53,854 nucleotides of DNA from an uncultured Monoglobus sp. (GCA_947625055.1 CANQMT010000019.1:1-53854), one strand, 5' to 3'. Numbered from the stretch's first letter, positions 1 through 8,813 are shown. A program made the numbers and translations. The notes: generated by a model not told the origin, from the sequence alone.

Positions 1-77
1 TAATAACCGACCTCGTAAGTGTCTCGGTTGGAAATCGCCTAAAGAAATTTATGTTGCACTTGCTTGACATTCTGCCC

Positions 78-141
78 TGTCGCCGAAGGCGACTGAGAGG
101 GGTTCCTATTCGCTATTCGCTAATCCCTAATCACTATGTTA
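78..141 (-). repeat. Partial palindromic unit followed by a TAGNNNN heptamer array
   Basis: A perfect 6-bp hairpin (79-93, GAA loop) is followed by TGAGAGGGG (94-102). Read on the minus strand from 136 to 102 come five heptamers: TAGTGAT, TAGGGAT, TAGCGAA, TAGCGAA, TAGGAAC. The same arrangement recurs at 7231-7277, so this is one copy of an interspersed element whose left half is missing or diverged. Bases 1-77 show no gene or other structure. Confidence 0.7.
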
Positions 142-192
142 ATTTATCCTTCATTTTGCGTAAAAAAACAATGAACTGACCAAAATTTATGA

Positions 193-221
193 TTGATTTT
201 TTGTTTCAATTATGTTACAAT
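193..221 (+). promoter_or_regulatory. Sigma-A-type promoter of the pectinesterase gene
   Basis: TTGATT (193-198) and TACAAT (216-221) are separated by 17 bp and lie about 80 bp before the start codon in AT-rich DNA. This is the best match to the housekeeping consensus in the gene-free first 299 bases. Confidence 0.6.
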
Positions 222-299
222 ATATGATGTATATTTATAATATTCAATAGCTGTGTAAAAAAATAAAAATTTTATAAAATTACATCAAGGAGGGTTTTT

Positions 300-3200
300 A
301 TGATGAGAACCTTAAAAAGAACACTTTCAATCGTTCTGGCTATCGCCATGGTGCTCACAACCTTCGGCATGGTAACTGTTTCGGCCGCCGGATATGCGGA
401 CACGGCCGGCCACTGGGCCGAAGGCGTAATCGACAAATGGTCGGGTTACGGAGTTATCCAGGGCGACGGCGGCTATTTCAGACCCGATGACTCGATCACC
501 CGCGCCGAGGTTGCGCAGGTAACGCAGAACGTCATCGGCTATGCCGCGACAACCGCGAACACATTCACAGACGTTGATCCCAACGCGTGGTATGCCGACG
601 CTATCCTGCGTCTGGCCGAGGCCGGAACGCTTAAAGGCAACGGCGACGGAACAATGCGTCCCGACGCGTATATGACCCGTGAGGAAGCGATGACCATGCT
701 GGGCAGAGCCTACGGTCTGACCCCCGCGAACACCAACGCCGGCATCACGCAGTACGCGGATTATCAGAGCGTTTCCGAATATGCCAACGGCTACATCGGC
801 GCAATGACCGCCGCGGGATATGTCAACGGCTATGAGGACGGAACTATCAGACCCCAGGCCAGTATCTCAAGGGGAGAGTTTGTCAAGATCCTTGACAACA
901 TGATCGGCCTGTACATAACGGCTCCCGGCACATACGGCCCGGCTTACGTTAAAGGTCTTGTTATGATCAAGAGCGGCGGCGTTAACCTGAACGGCATCGT
1001 TGCGAGCGGCGTTGTTATCTCTCCGTCCGCAGGCGGTCAGCTCACACTCACCAATTCGCAGATCGACAACAACATTTACAATCTGTCGAGCACGATGACG
1101 GTCAACAGCGTGGGCAGCAACACCACCACATCCGGAACAAACGGCTCAACGATTTACGGCGGACCTATGGGTTCGAGCAGTTCAAGAAGCTGCACCGTGA
1201 ATTTCTATGTTGACGGCGAATTCTATAAGAGCGTAAAGGTAAGCTACAACAGCTATATATCGGATCTTCCCGACGAGCCCGAGAAGGATGGATATATATT
1301 CGCGGGCTGGTACACCAGTGAGGCTTATGCCGATAAGGCGAGCGATCTCGGACTTTTCGATTTCGGAAACAGGAGGATCACATCCGGCCTGAAGGTTTAT
1401 GCCGGTTTTGTTGTAGATCCTAACGCGACGCCCGATCCTAACGCGACCGAGGCACCCTCGACCGAGGCTCCCACCGCAACACCTTCGGTTTCGCTCAAGG
1501 ATCCCACGCAGGAATACAATCCCGAGGCTCCCGCAGATGTTAAGGCGGAGCTGGTTCCCGCAGACGGAGAAGACGTGACAGTAAACGGCGTTGTTTGGGA
1601 AGGAACCGACGAGGCCGGTCAGTCCATTACTCTCGAAGAGGGCAAGGATTACGAGATCGAAGGCAATAACGTTGTATTTAAAGAAGAATTCCTCGACAGT
1701 CTCTATGACGGAACTCATAAAGTTGTAATTGAGACCAGCGGCGGAACCGTTCAGTTTGACATCGTAGTAAACGGCTCATCAATACCCGTGCCCACAGAGG
1801 CTCCGGCGACCGAGGCACCTACGGTTGATCCGAACGCGACCGAAGCACCTTCGACCGAGGCACCCACGGTCGATCCTAACGTGACCGAGGCTCCTTCGAC
1901 CGAGGCACCTACGGCTGATCCGAGTGTGACCGAGGCGCCCTCGACCGAGGCACCTACGGCTGATCCGAGTGTGACCGAGGCACCCTCGACCGAGGCTCCA
2001 ACGGCTGATCCGAGTGTGACTGAGGCACCTTCGACCGAGGCCCCATCGACCGAGGCACCTACGGTCGATCCGAATGCAACCGAGGCTCCGGCGACACCTA
2101 CACCCGGCGTTCAGGATGTTTACCACAAGGCCACTCTTAAAGTAACAGGCGGCACAGGCTCGCTGACAGGCGAGGGCGTTAAGGAAGCGACAGCTCCCGC
2201 GGCTGAGGCGGCGGCAGATCTGCCCGCTGACGAGGCCTGGACATCGGCGGACGCCGAGCTGGACGCTATGGTTGTGGCGTCAAAATCCGAAGTAGCTTTC
2301 GGCCCCTATAAGGACCTGAACGGCTACGGCGAATGGGTAAAAGGCGGCAAGGCTCTTACGTATACTCACGAAGGAAACGGACAAACTTATAACTTTGATC
2401 ACGGCTGGCAGGCCGGCGCGGGCAATAAGACCAAGAGATGCTTCTACTTTACACCCAAGCAGGCTTGTATCGTGACGGTTGCGTACACAGCCTCAGCGGG
2501 CAGACCCATGTACATCTACCAGGGCGGAGAACTGCTGGCAAGCGGTGAGGACGGCGCCACGACAGACGGCAAACCCGCGATAATTTCAGCCGATATCGAG
2601 GATCCCACAGCCGGCGACGTATATGTATACGGCGGCAGCTCCAACAAACAGCTCTACGGCATATTCGCGGATTATTATGATCCCACCGTGGTTGTTTATC
2701 AGACGCTGAGCGGCACGATCAACTACACCGGCTCGCAGACAGGATTAAAAGTAAGATTTACGGATACAAAAGACCAGACCACATATGATGTTGACCTTAA
2801 TGCGGGCGCTTACAGCGTTGATCTGCGTCAGAACAGAAACTATACAATAAGCATAGTTGACGCGGACGGCAAAGTAAGCAACACGACAGCCGTAACGCTT
2901 GACTCGAACAGCGTTTCGATAGCAAAAGTGCCAAAGACTCAGGATATCAACGTGGTTGATATCGCGGAGACGGAAGTAAAGGGCGATGTTGTCGTTCACG
3001 AGATAACGAACAACGACGGCAAGTCGCTTGATCTGAGCCAGGTTAGTCTCAAGTTCACCGCAAAGGACGACGAAAATCTCGCATACACAGTAGAGGCGGG
3101 CAGCATCGTGGACAACAAGTACACGGTAACAATGATGCCCAACCACGAGTATACGGTTACAGCCGAGGGCATTGAAGGCTATGAGCTGTCGCCCATGTCG

Positions 3201-6200
3201 GGCAGCTATCTGATGGCCGCCGGCGATATGGAGCCGTTTAAGAACATCCTTATCACAGAGACTCTCGGAGAGGTCGCGGTACCCGCCGACAAGACCGTAA
3301 GGGTCGGCGAAGACAAGGAATACGCGACTATCAGCGACGCTCTGGCAGCCGTTAAGGCAATGAAGAGAGACTCGGGTGAGAGCGGCCGTATCACGATCGA
3401 GATCGACCCGGGCAATTACACCGAGCAGGTTAGGGTAAATTCAGGCTATGTAACGCTCAAGGCGGCAGACGAGGCTAACCCGCCCGAGATCAACTGGTAC
3501 TACGGTATAGGTTATATTTACTACAGCGCCGGTCCCGATCAGTATTACAGTGAGGACTGCGCGGTTGCCAAGACAGCCAAGAAGCCCGTAACCAGATGGG
3601 GATGCGCGGTTCGCATTGAGCAGCCTTACGTTCTCATGGAGAACATCAAGGTCATCGACACGTTCAACTGCAGAGTAGTTCCCGAGGAGATCGCCGACGG
3701 CGTTGAGGCCGCGGGCCCCGGCATCTACGGCGATGTTTCGGGCAAGCCCGACAGAACTGTCGAGGGCTATGACGCGATGAAAAAGGACGCCACCGAAAGA
3801 GCGGCGGCTATCGCGATCGACGCCAACAACTTTGAGGCATACAAGTGCGAGTTCGTATCGTCTCAGGATACGTTCTATACCAACACCGCAAACTCATATA
3901 TCAAGGACTGCTACATCGAGGGCGGCACAGACTATATCTACGGCGGAAAGCAGATCGTGTTTGACGGATGTACTCTGGCATGGCACGGCTACAGCGATCA
4001 GGCGAACGGCGGATATCTGACGGCCTGCTCCGATGACGGTGTATCTTTAGGTTATCTGTTCACAAACTGCACAGTCACCAACTCCAAGTACTTCCCGGAC
4101 AACAAGTTCTCGGCAGGCGGCTGGGGCAGAAACTGGGGCGGAGCTTCCTGCCACGTTGTATACGAGAGCATGAAGCTTGACGGCGTTGACCTTCCCGGCC
4201 CGTGGGTAAAGATGGGCGGCGAGCTCAGCGAGTCCACGCTCTATATCCTCAAGGTAACGGATAAGGACGGCAATGAGCTTGACGTATCCGGAACAAACTT
4301 TAACCCCAACGGCACAGCGGAAGCCAATAACTACACGGTACACCCGGCATATGATTACTTCGGCTCATGGACGCCGCCTCACTATGACGGCCCCGCGAAG
4401 CCGACGCCGACACCCAGACCGGAAGGCGTTATAGATGTAAATCTTGATTTCACGAACACGGATCTTTATACAGGCACGGCTCAGAAATCGCCTCTGTCAG
4501 AAGCGACAATTGCGGAACTTGCCGAGCAGGGCGTGACCCTTGACGCGGGAACAATGTACTGGAACGAACACGGCTGCAACGGTCTCGGCACAATCACGAT
4601 CGACGCCAAAGGCCCCTACAAGGTAACGATAGGCGCCTGCAGTTTCGGCGCTGATTCGGTCCAGCTCTTAAACGGCGAAGAAGTTATTGATTCGGCGCCT
4701 CTCAAGAGCGCGGGCGACGGAGCTCAGGTTGTGATGTATTACGGCGGAACCGAAAAGACGCCTATAACCGTTAAATTCAGCTCCGCGTCATATGTTCACT
4801 CGTTCGCGGTTCAGACGGTTGATCCTTCGGAGGTTCCCGATCCCTCGACAAAGGCGAAGATAACCTATGCTCTCGGCGATTCCGAGGCTCAGGGCGAGCT
4901 GCCTCTCGAAACAACGGTTGACGTTGGAACAAAGGTCAATATCCCGATCTACGGCAAGCTCTACAAAGAGGGTTACACGCTCACAGGCTGGACGCCCGAC
5001 GGCGGCGCGACCGAATATAAAGTCGGCGCCGAATTCGAGGCGACAGGCAATATGGAACTTACGCCCGTATTCGTTCAAAACGCCGAAGGCGCTGTTCCGG
5101 TCGGTGATGTAGTGGTTGACTTCCAGAAGAACAACGGCGCTCCCGCTATAGCTTGGGAAGGCGGCGAGAATGTATACGTTGTTCAGGGCAAGACCGCGGA
5201 CGGTACTCCCATTGACGTTCTTATCACTGTTGTCACCAACCCCGGTAAGCTCAACAACGGCAACTGGAACGATTGTGCCCAGTGCAACGAGGGAACGACA
5301 TTCGGATTCCCCACAGTTGACAATACTGTTGTCACAATGAATAAGATTTATGACGGCACAAACGGAACATACACGATAAACGGCGTTGACAAGGTCGGAA
5401 ACGAGCAGAGCGAGACAATAACCGGCAAGACATCATCGACAATAGTCGTAAAGAACATAGGCGGTTACATTTCTTACTTTACGATCTCTTATCCCGCCGA
5501 AGCGCCCAAGCCTTCGGAAGAGCCCGGCGCGGTTACGGCCGAGTATGAGATCCTCGAAGGTTCCGAGGTAACAATAAACGCCACACCCGATACCGAGGGT
5601 CAGACTCCGGTTATCGAGATCACGGGCGCGGACGGTACGCCTATTAACTTGGCGGTTACGGACGGCAAGTTCACAATGCCGAATAACGATATAATCGTTA
5701 ATGTTGGATTCAGCAGCGAGCCCGCGGCTTCGAGCGAGCCCGGACCGGCGGTGACGGATGAGCCTACGGCAACGGATGAGCCCGCGGCAACGGATGAGCC
5801 TACCTCGACAGATGAGCCCGATACGCCCCCGGTTCCCGGCGAAATTGAATTGGCATGGGAACAAGGTCAGGCAAAGTCGGATAGCACTGACGGCGAGCAT
5901 TTTATCGTTGACAAGGAAGGCAAGACCGGCGTTCATCAGGTTGGCAGAAACATTTACGCCGTGCTTCCCGAGGCAATAAGCGCCGGCAAGTTCACATTTG
6001 AGACTGACGTATATCTCGGCCCCAGCGAGCCCGGATTCAGAATTCAGGTTGAAAACGCAGCCGGCACAAATTACCAGAACGACAACCCCGGCGTTATAGC
6101 TCAAAATATAGTGGCGACAGGCAGCAGCACTCCCGTAACATCCGTTACGGAAACCGGCTGGTACCACGCGACGGTAGTTATTGACTACACAAGCGGTTCG

Positions 6201-6374
6201 CCTGTGATCACGGGTACGCTCACGGCTCCGTCCGGAGAAAAACTTATGGACAATGTTCAGGCGACGATAGAAAATGTTGCCGACACGGCCGTTAAGCAGA
6301 TTCGCCTTATCAGCAGAGGAACAACCGGCGAAAGCGATTCATATTTCGCGGATCCGATTCTTAAAGCCGAATGA
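300..6374 (+). CDS. SLH-anchored multidomain pectinesterase (carbohydrate esterase family 8)
   Basis: Secreted, cell-surface pectin methylesterase of 2,024 residues that removes methyl groups from homogalacturonan. In order: signal peptide (about 1-29); three SLH motifs (about 32-200) for binding the cell-wall polymer; an InlB/Listeria-Bacteroides-type repeat (about 298-372); a CBM_X2-like Ig fold (about 404-493); a Thr/Pro/Glu-rich linker of 15-residue repeats (about 500-605); unassigned beta-rich modules; the CE8 beta-helix (about 995-1345); more beta modules including a second InlB-like repeat (about 1518-1595); a second acidic linker; and a C-terminal lectin-like domain. The active site is visible: Q1189-D1190 in QDTFY, D1211 in DYIYG, and R1277/W1279 in GRNW. 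Two ATGs are in tandem (300, 303); AAGGAGGG at 287-294 suits the second slightly better. A strong terminator follows. It works with the pectate lyase at 23927, since de-esterified pectin is the lyase substrate. Confidence 0.93.
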   Translation: MMRTLKRTLSIVLAIAMVLTTFGMVTVSAAGYADTAGHWAEGVIDKWSGYGVIQGDGGYFRPDDSITRAEVAQVTQNVIGYAATTANTFTDVDPNAWYADAILRLAEAGTLKGNGDGTMRPDAYMTREEAMTMLGRAYGLTPANTNAGITQYADYQSVSEYANGYIGAMTAAGYVNGYEDGTIRPQASISRGEFVKILDNMIGLYITAPGTYGPAYVKGLVMIKSGGVNLNGIVASGVVISPSAGGQLTLTNSQIDNNIYNLSSTMTVNSVGSNTTTSGTNGSTIYGGPMGSSSSRSCTVNFYVDGEFYKSVKVSYNSYISDLPDEPEKDGYIFAGWYTSEAYADKASDLGLFDFGNRRITSGLKVYAGFVVDPNATPDPNATEAPSTEAPTATPSVSLKDPTQEYNPEAPADVKAELVPADGEDVTVNGVVWEGTDEAGQSITLEEGKDYEIEGNNVVFKEEFLDSLYDGTHKVVIETSGGTVQFDIVVNGSSIPVPTEAPATEAPTVDPNATEAPSTEAPTVDPNVTEAPSTEAPTADPSVTEAPSTEAPTADPSVTEAPSTEAPTADPSVTEAPSTEAPSTEAPTVDPNATEAPATPTPGVQDVYHKATLKVTGGTGSLTGEGVKEATAPAAEAAADLPADEAWTSADAELDAMVVASKSEVAFGPYKDLNGYGEWVKGGKALTYTHEGNGQTYNFDHGWQAGAGNKTKRCFYFTPKQACIVTVAYTASAGRPMYIYQGGELLASGEDGATTDGKPAIISADIEDPTAGDVYVYGGSSNKQLYGIFADYYDPTVVVYQTLSGTINYTGSQTGLKVRFTDTKDQTTYDVDLNAGAYSVDLRQNRNYTISIVDADGKVSNTTAVTLDSNSVSIAKVPKTQDINVVDIAETEVKGDVVVHEITNNDGKSLDLSQVSLKFTAKDDENLAYTVEAGSIVDNKYTVTMMPNHEYTVTAEGIEGYELSPMSGSYLMAAGDMEPFKNILITETLGEVAVPADKTVRVGEDKEYATISDALAAVKAMKRDSGESGRITIEIDPGNYTEQVRVNSGYVTLKAADEANPPEINWYYGIGYIYYSAGPDQYYSEDCAVAKTAKKPVTRWGCAVRIEQPYVLMENIKVIDTFNCRVVPEEIADGVEAAGPGIYGDVSGKPDRTVEGYDAMKKDATERAAAIAIDANNFEAYKCEFVSSQDTFYTNTANSYIKDCYIEGGTDYIYGGKQIVFDGCTLAWHGYSDQANGGYLTACSDDGVSLGYLFTNCTVTNSKYFPDNKFSAGGWGRNWGGASCHVVYESMKLDGVDLPGPWVKMGGELSESTLYILKVTDKDGNELDVSGTNFNPNGTAEANNYTVHPAYDYFGSWTPPHYDGPAKPTPTPRPEGVIDVNLDFTNTDLYTGTAQKSPLSEATIAELAEQGVTLDAGTMYWNEHGCNGLGTITIDAKGPYKVTIGACSFGADSVQLLNGEEVIDSAPLKSAGDGAQVVMYYGGTEKTPITVKFSSASYVHSFAVQTVDPSEVPDPSTKAKITYALGDSEAQGELPLETTVDVGTKVNIPIYGKLYKEGYTLTGWTPDGGATEYKVGAEFEATGNMELTPVFVQNAEGAVPVGDVVVDFQKNNGAPAIAWEGGENVYVVQGKTADGTPIDVLITVVTNPGKLNNGNWNDCAQCNEGTTFGFPTVDNTVVTMNKIYDGTNGTYTINGVDKVGNEQSETITGKTSSTIVVKNIGGYISYFTISYPAEAPKPSEEPGAVTAEYEILEGSEVTINATPDTEGQTPVIEITGADGTPINLAVTDGKFTMPNNDIIVNVGFSSEPAASSEPGPAVTDEPTATDEPAATDEPTSTDEPDTPPVPGEIELAWEQGQAKSDSTDGEHFIVDKEGKTGVHQVGRNIYAVLPEAISAGKFTFETDVYLGPSEPGFRIQVENAAGTNYQNDNPGVIAQNIVATGSSTPVTSVTETGWYHATVVIDYTSGSPVITGTLTAPSGEKLMDNVQATIENVADTAVKQIRLISRGTTGESDSYFADPILKAE
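1818..2096 (+). repeat. 45-bp coding minisatellite in the pectinesterase linker
   Basis: Five consecutive 45-bp units begin at 1818, 1863, 1908, 1953 and 1998, each encoding PT(V/A)DPxxTEAPSTEA. A 15-bp partial unit (2043-2057) and a diverged sixth unit follow. The units are multiples of three, so slippage would change linker length without breaking the frame. Confidence 0.9.
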
Positions 6375-6475
6375 TCCGATATGCCTGCGGCAGTAGGCGC
6401 CGCTTGATCGCTCGCGAACATAGCGGTAACGCGGAAATGAGTATTTCCTTTTCCGCTGACTGATTTGCGGCTTAT

Positions 6476-6510
6476 ATCGCCCCTCGGGAAATCCCGAGGG
6501 GCGATTTTTT
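6476..6510 (+). terminator. Rho-independent terminator after the pectinesterase gene
   Basis: Perfect 14-bp inverted repeat (6476-6489 with 6492-6505), GC-rich in its core, followed by a run of six T. It lies about 100 bp after the stop codon. Bases 6375-6475 contain nothing else recognisable. Confidence 0.93.
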
Positions 6511-6529
6511 GCGCCCCGCCAAAAATAGC

Positions 6530-6558
6530 TTGTATTTTCAAATAAGCTGTGGTATAAT
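6530..6558 (+). promoter_or_regulatory. Promoter upstream of the repeat island and duf559
   Basis: TTGTAT (6530-6535), 17-bp spacer, TATAAT (6553-6558) with an extended -10 TGG. It sits just after the terminator and about 20 bp before the first palindromic repeat, so transcripts would carry the repeats as a structured leader before duf559. Confidence 0.7.
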
Positions 6559-6576
6559 AGTGCAAACAAGGAAAAA

Positions 6577-6756
6577 GGCTCCCCTTGGGGGAGCTGTCAG
6601 CGAAGCTGACTGAGAGGGGAACCGCCCAACAAGAATCCCTCTCCGACGCCTGCGGCGCCACCTCTAAAGAAGCGCTTGGTCAAAATCGCAAGCGATTTTG
6701 AAAGGTCGCTTTGAACCCGCACGCTTCGCACGATGATTATCCCCGAGGGGGGAGGC
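6577..6756 (+). repeat. Inverted pair of palindromic units; the right one contains the 100-bp repeat (copy 1)
   Basis: The left unit (6577-6619) has two perfect hairpins (6578-6594 and 6596-6610) and ends GAGAGGGG. The right unit starts CCCTCTCC at 6637 in the opposite orientation. It carries a 101-bp segment (6659-6759) found again at 7318-7417 with two substitutions and one indel. That segment contains a perfect 8-bp hairpin (6682-6699) and a weak promoter-like pair, TTGAAC (6711-6716), 18 bp, GATTAT (6735-6740). The pair looks like a MITE-like non-coding element; its class is unknown to me. Confidence 0.85.
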
Positions 6757-6775
6757 AAAAAGAAAGGGGCATGTG

Positions 6776-7129
6776 ATGTCACTCCCAAAAGAGAAAAGTC
6801 TTTTGAACAATGCAAGACGGCTCAGAAAAAACATGACAAGACAAGAGAGACATTTATGGTATGACTTTTTGCGAAATTATCCTGTTAAAATATACAAACA
6901 GAAAATAATTGCCGGATATATTGTTGATTTTTATTGTGACTCGGCAATGCTTGCCATTGAAATTGACGGAGAGCAGCATAAAAATGATGAGATATTTGAA
7001 TATGATAATCAAAGGACAAAATATTTAGCTTCATATGGAATAGAAGTTATTAGATTTTCAAATAAAGATATTGATGAGAATTTTGAAGCGGTATGTGAGG
7101 TAATAAAAAGAAGAATAGAGGGGATATAA
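6776..7129 (+). CDS. DUF559 / Vsr-like endonuclease-domain protein
   Basis: A 117-residue protein that is almost entirely one DUF559 domain, a PD-(D/E)XK nuclease fold related to very-short-patch-repair endonucleases. Candidate active-site residues are E24 in TRQERHLW, D51 in YIVDFYC, E62/D64 in AIEIDGEQH, and H68. The start is set at ATG 6776, six bases after GAAAGGGG (6762-6769); a GTG at 6773 is the alternative. The gene is visibly AT-rich compared with its 50-60% GC neighbours. Palindromic units and 100-bp repeats flank it on both sides, which suggests acquisition as part of a repeat-associated element. The substrate is not known; a role in mobilising the repeats is inference. Confidence 0.85.
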   Translation: MSLPKEKSLLNNARRLRKNMTRQERHLWYDFLRNYPVKIYKQKIIAGYIVDFYCDSAMLAIEIDGEQHKNDEIFEYDNQRTKYLASYGIEVIRFSNKDIDENFEAVCEVIKRRIEGI

Positions 7130-7140
7130 ACAAAACGAGA

Positions 7141-7185
7141 ACCCCTCTCCGACGCCTGCGGCGCCACCTCCCCCGAGGGGGAGGC
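7141..7185 (-). repeat. Short palindromic unit, minus orientation
   Basis: Runs from CCCCTCTCC through a GCC-rich hairpin to CACCTCCCCCGAGGGGGAGG. It is the reverse-oriented equivalent of the unit at 6577-6619, without the 100-bp insertion, and begins 11 bp after the duf559 stop codon. Confidence 0.8.
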
Positions 7186-7193
7186 AAAGAAGA

Positions 7194-7417
7194 GGCTCCC
7201 CTTGGGGGGGAGCTGGCTGCGGCTTGTCCGCAGACTGAGAGGGGAACTAATCGCTATTTACTAATCCCTAATCACTACGTTAGCCCCTCTCCGTCTTTCC
7301 GCCTTGCGGCGGAAATCCACCTCTAAGGAAGCGCTTGGTCAAAATCGCAAGCGATTTTTAAAGGTCGCTTTGAACCCGCACGCTTCGCACGATGATTATC
7401 CCCGAGGGGGAGGCAAA
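7194..7417 (+). repeat. Second inverted pair with heptamer array and 100-bp repeat (copy 2)
   Basis: A plus-oriented unit (7194-7244) has an extended inner hairpin and ends GAGAGGGG. Five TAGNNNN heptamers follow, read on the minus strand 7277 to 7243 (TAGTGAT, TAGGGAT, TAGTAAA, TAGCGAT, TAGTTCC). A minus-oriented unit then begins at 7284 and contains copy 2 of the 100-bp repeat (7318-7417). The copy ends 17 bp before the ATG of the next gene, the same distance as copy 1 to duf559. This pair fills the gene-free 7186-7433. Confidence 0.85.
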
Positions 7418-7433
7418 GAAAAGGAGTAAATCA

Positions 7434-7991
7434 ATGGAAAAGGAAAATCCGCGCGGCGGCGGGAAAATGAGGCCGGTCGCCATGATCGCCGTGATCGCGC
7501 TGTGCGCGCTGATCGCCGCCGTGATCATCACGGCGCTGATCAATAAGTACATGTTTTCGATGATAAAAGTCACGGGCGCGGGCATGGAGCCCGCGATATA
7601 TTCGGGCGAAAGATGGCTCATTGACAAACGCTTTGACGATATAAGCCGCGGCGATATTGTCGTATTTAGCTCTGACGACGGCGGAGCCTCGATCTCGCGC
7701 GTCGCGGCGGTTGGCGGCGACAGCGTTTATATCGACATGCAGAGCGGCAGACTCTCTATAAACGGTGAACTTGCTGACGAGCCGTACGCGAAAATATCGG
7801 CGGGAACCGGAGGAAAATTTATAACCGAGCTGCAAAGCGGGGGGAATTACAGCAAGGAGTCGCCCTATGTTGTGGAGGACGGATATATTTTCGTCCTCGG
7901 TGACAACCGCGGCAACAGCCGCGACAGCCGCGAGTTCGGCCCGGTACCCGAGAGCGCGGTTTTCGGAATAGCCGCGCGGAAATTGAAATAA
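7434..7991 (+). CDS. Signal-peptidase-I-like (S26) protein lacking the Ser-Lys dyad
   Basis: A 185-residue protein with one N-terminal membrane anchor (about 15-37) and the S26 fold. Box-B-like [13 protein letters not shown] lies at 46-58, RGDIVVF at 72-78, and the C-terminal [16 protein letters not shown] box is intact. In active type I signal peptidases the SM of SMxP supplies the nucleophile and a Lys sits just before RV. Here G50 replaces the Ser and S88 replaces the Lys, and the codons GGC and TCG are unambiguous. It is therefore probably not a working peptidase, and may be a binding or regulatory paralogue. The start is ATG 7434, seven bases after AAGGAG (7421-7426). It precedes speD by 19 bp and may be cotranscribed. 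The leader is formed by the repeat at 7318-7417. Confidence 0.85.
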   Translation: MEKENPRGGGKMRPVAMIAVIALCALIAAVIITALINKYMFSMIKVTGAGMEPAIYSGERWLIDKRFDDISRGDIVVFSSDDGGASISRVAAVGGDSVYIDMQSGRLSINGELADEPYAKISAGTGGKFITELQSGGNYSKESPYVVEDGYIFVLGDNRGNSRDSREFGPVPESAVFGIAARKLK

Positions 7992-8010
7992 AAAGGCGGG
8001 AGATGAAAAA

Positions 8011-8799
8011 ATGGCAAACAACAAGATCAAGCTTTACGCGTTCAACAACCTCACAAAGACACTGAGCTTTAACATTTATGACGTGTGCTACGCCAAGAGC
8101 GCGCGCGAGCAGAAGGACTATATCGCGTATATCGACGAGCAATATAATTCGGAGCGTCTGACCAATATCCTGATGACCGTAACCGATATTATCGGCGCGA
8201 ATGTGCTGAGCATCTCAAGGCAGGACTACGAGCCGCAGGGCGCGAGCGTCAACCTTATGATAAGCGACGATTCGCTGAAGCCGGCGCAGCCCGCCTACAG
8301 CAGTACGGTTGCAGGAGACGAGATCATGGCCCACCTTGACAAGAGCCATGTCACGGTCCACACCTATCCCGAATACCACCCCGACAAGGCGATATCGACA
8401 TTCCGCGTGGATATCTGCGTCTCCACCTGCGGCAAAATATCGCCGCTTAAAGCGCTTGATTATCTTATCGGCAGCTTCGATTCCGACATAATCACGGCCG
8501 ATTACCGCGTTCGCGGCTTCACCCGCGACCTCGACGGCAAAAAGCTGTTTATCGACCATGACATAACTTCCATTCAGGATTACATAGACAAAAAGACTCT
8601 TGAGCGTTACGACGCGATCGATGTCAACGTGTACCAGTCGAACATTTTCCACACCAAGCTGCTCATCAAGGAGATCGATCTGCAGAATTATTTGTTCAAG
8701 ACCGACGTATATGAGCTCGATCCCAGGACGCGGCTCAATATCAGCAACAGTCTGCGCCGCGAGATGATCGAGATATTCAGCGGACAAAATATTTATTGA
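8011..8799 (+). CDS. speD: S-adenosylmethionine decarboxylase proenzyme
   Basis: Makes decarboxylated AdoMet, the aminopropyl donor for spermidine. The 262-residue length and sequence match the enterobacterial-type SpeD rather than the short Bacillus type. The self-processing site [12 protein letters not shown] is present: cleavage between K111 and S112 would give the pyruvoyl cofactor on S112, the same numbering as in E. coli. A GGGAGATG ribosome site precedes the ATG. The decarboxylase gene starts 15 bp after its stop. Spermidine synthase (speE) is not in the window. Confidence 0.93.
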   Translation: MANNKIKLYAFNNLTKTLSFNIYDVCYAKSAREQKDYIAYIDEQYNSERLTNILMTVTDIIGANVLSISRQDYEPQGASVNLMISDDSLKPAQPAYSSTVAGDEIMAHLDKSHVTVHTYPEYHPDKAISTFRVDICVSTCGKISPLKALDYLIGSFDSDIITADYRVRGFTRDLDGKKLFIDHDITSIQDYIDKKTLERYDAIDVNVYQSNIFHTKLLIKEIDLQNYLFKTDVYELDPRTRLNISNSLRREMIEIFSGQNIY

Positions 8800-8813
8800 C
8801 GGAGGGAGCGCCG

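Noticed and set aside
6577..7417. CRISPR-like array
   Set aside because: Units alternate in orientation and spacing, there are no unique spacers of constant length, and no cas genes are near.
7392..7433. N-terminal extension of the lepB-like ORF
   Set aside because: The extra codons are translated repeat sequence, and AAGGAG points to ATG 7434.
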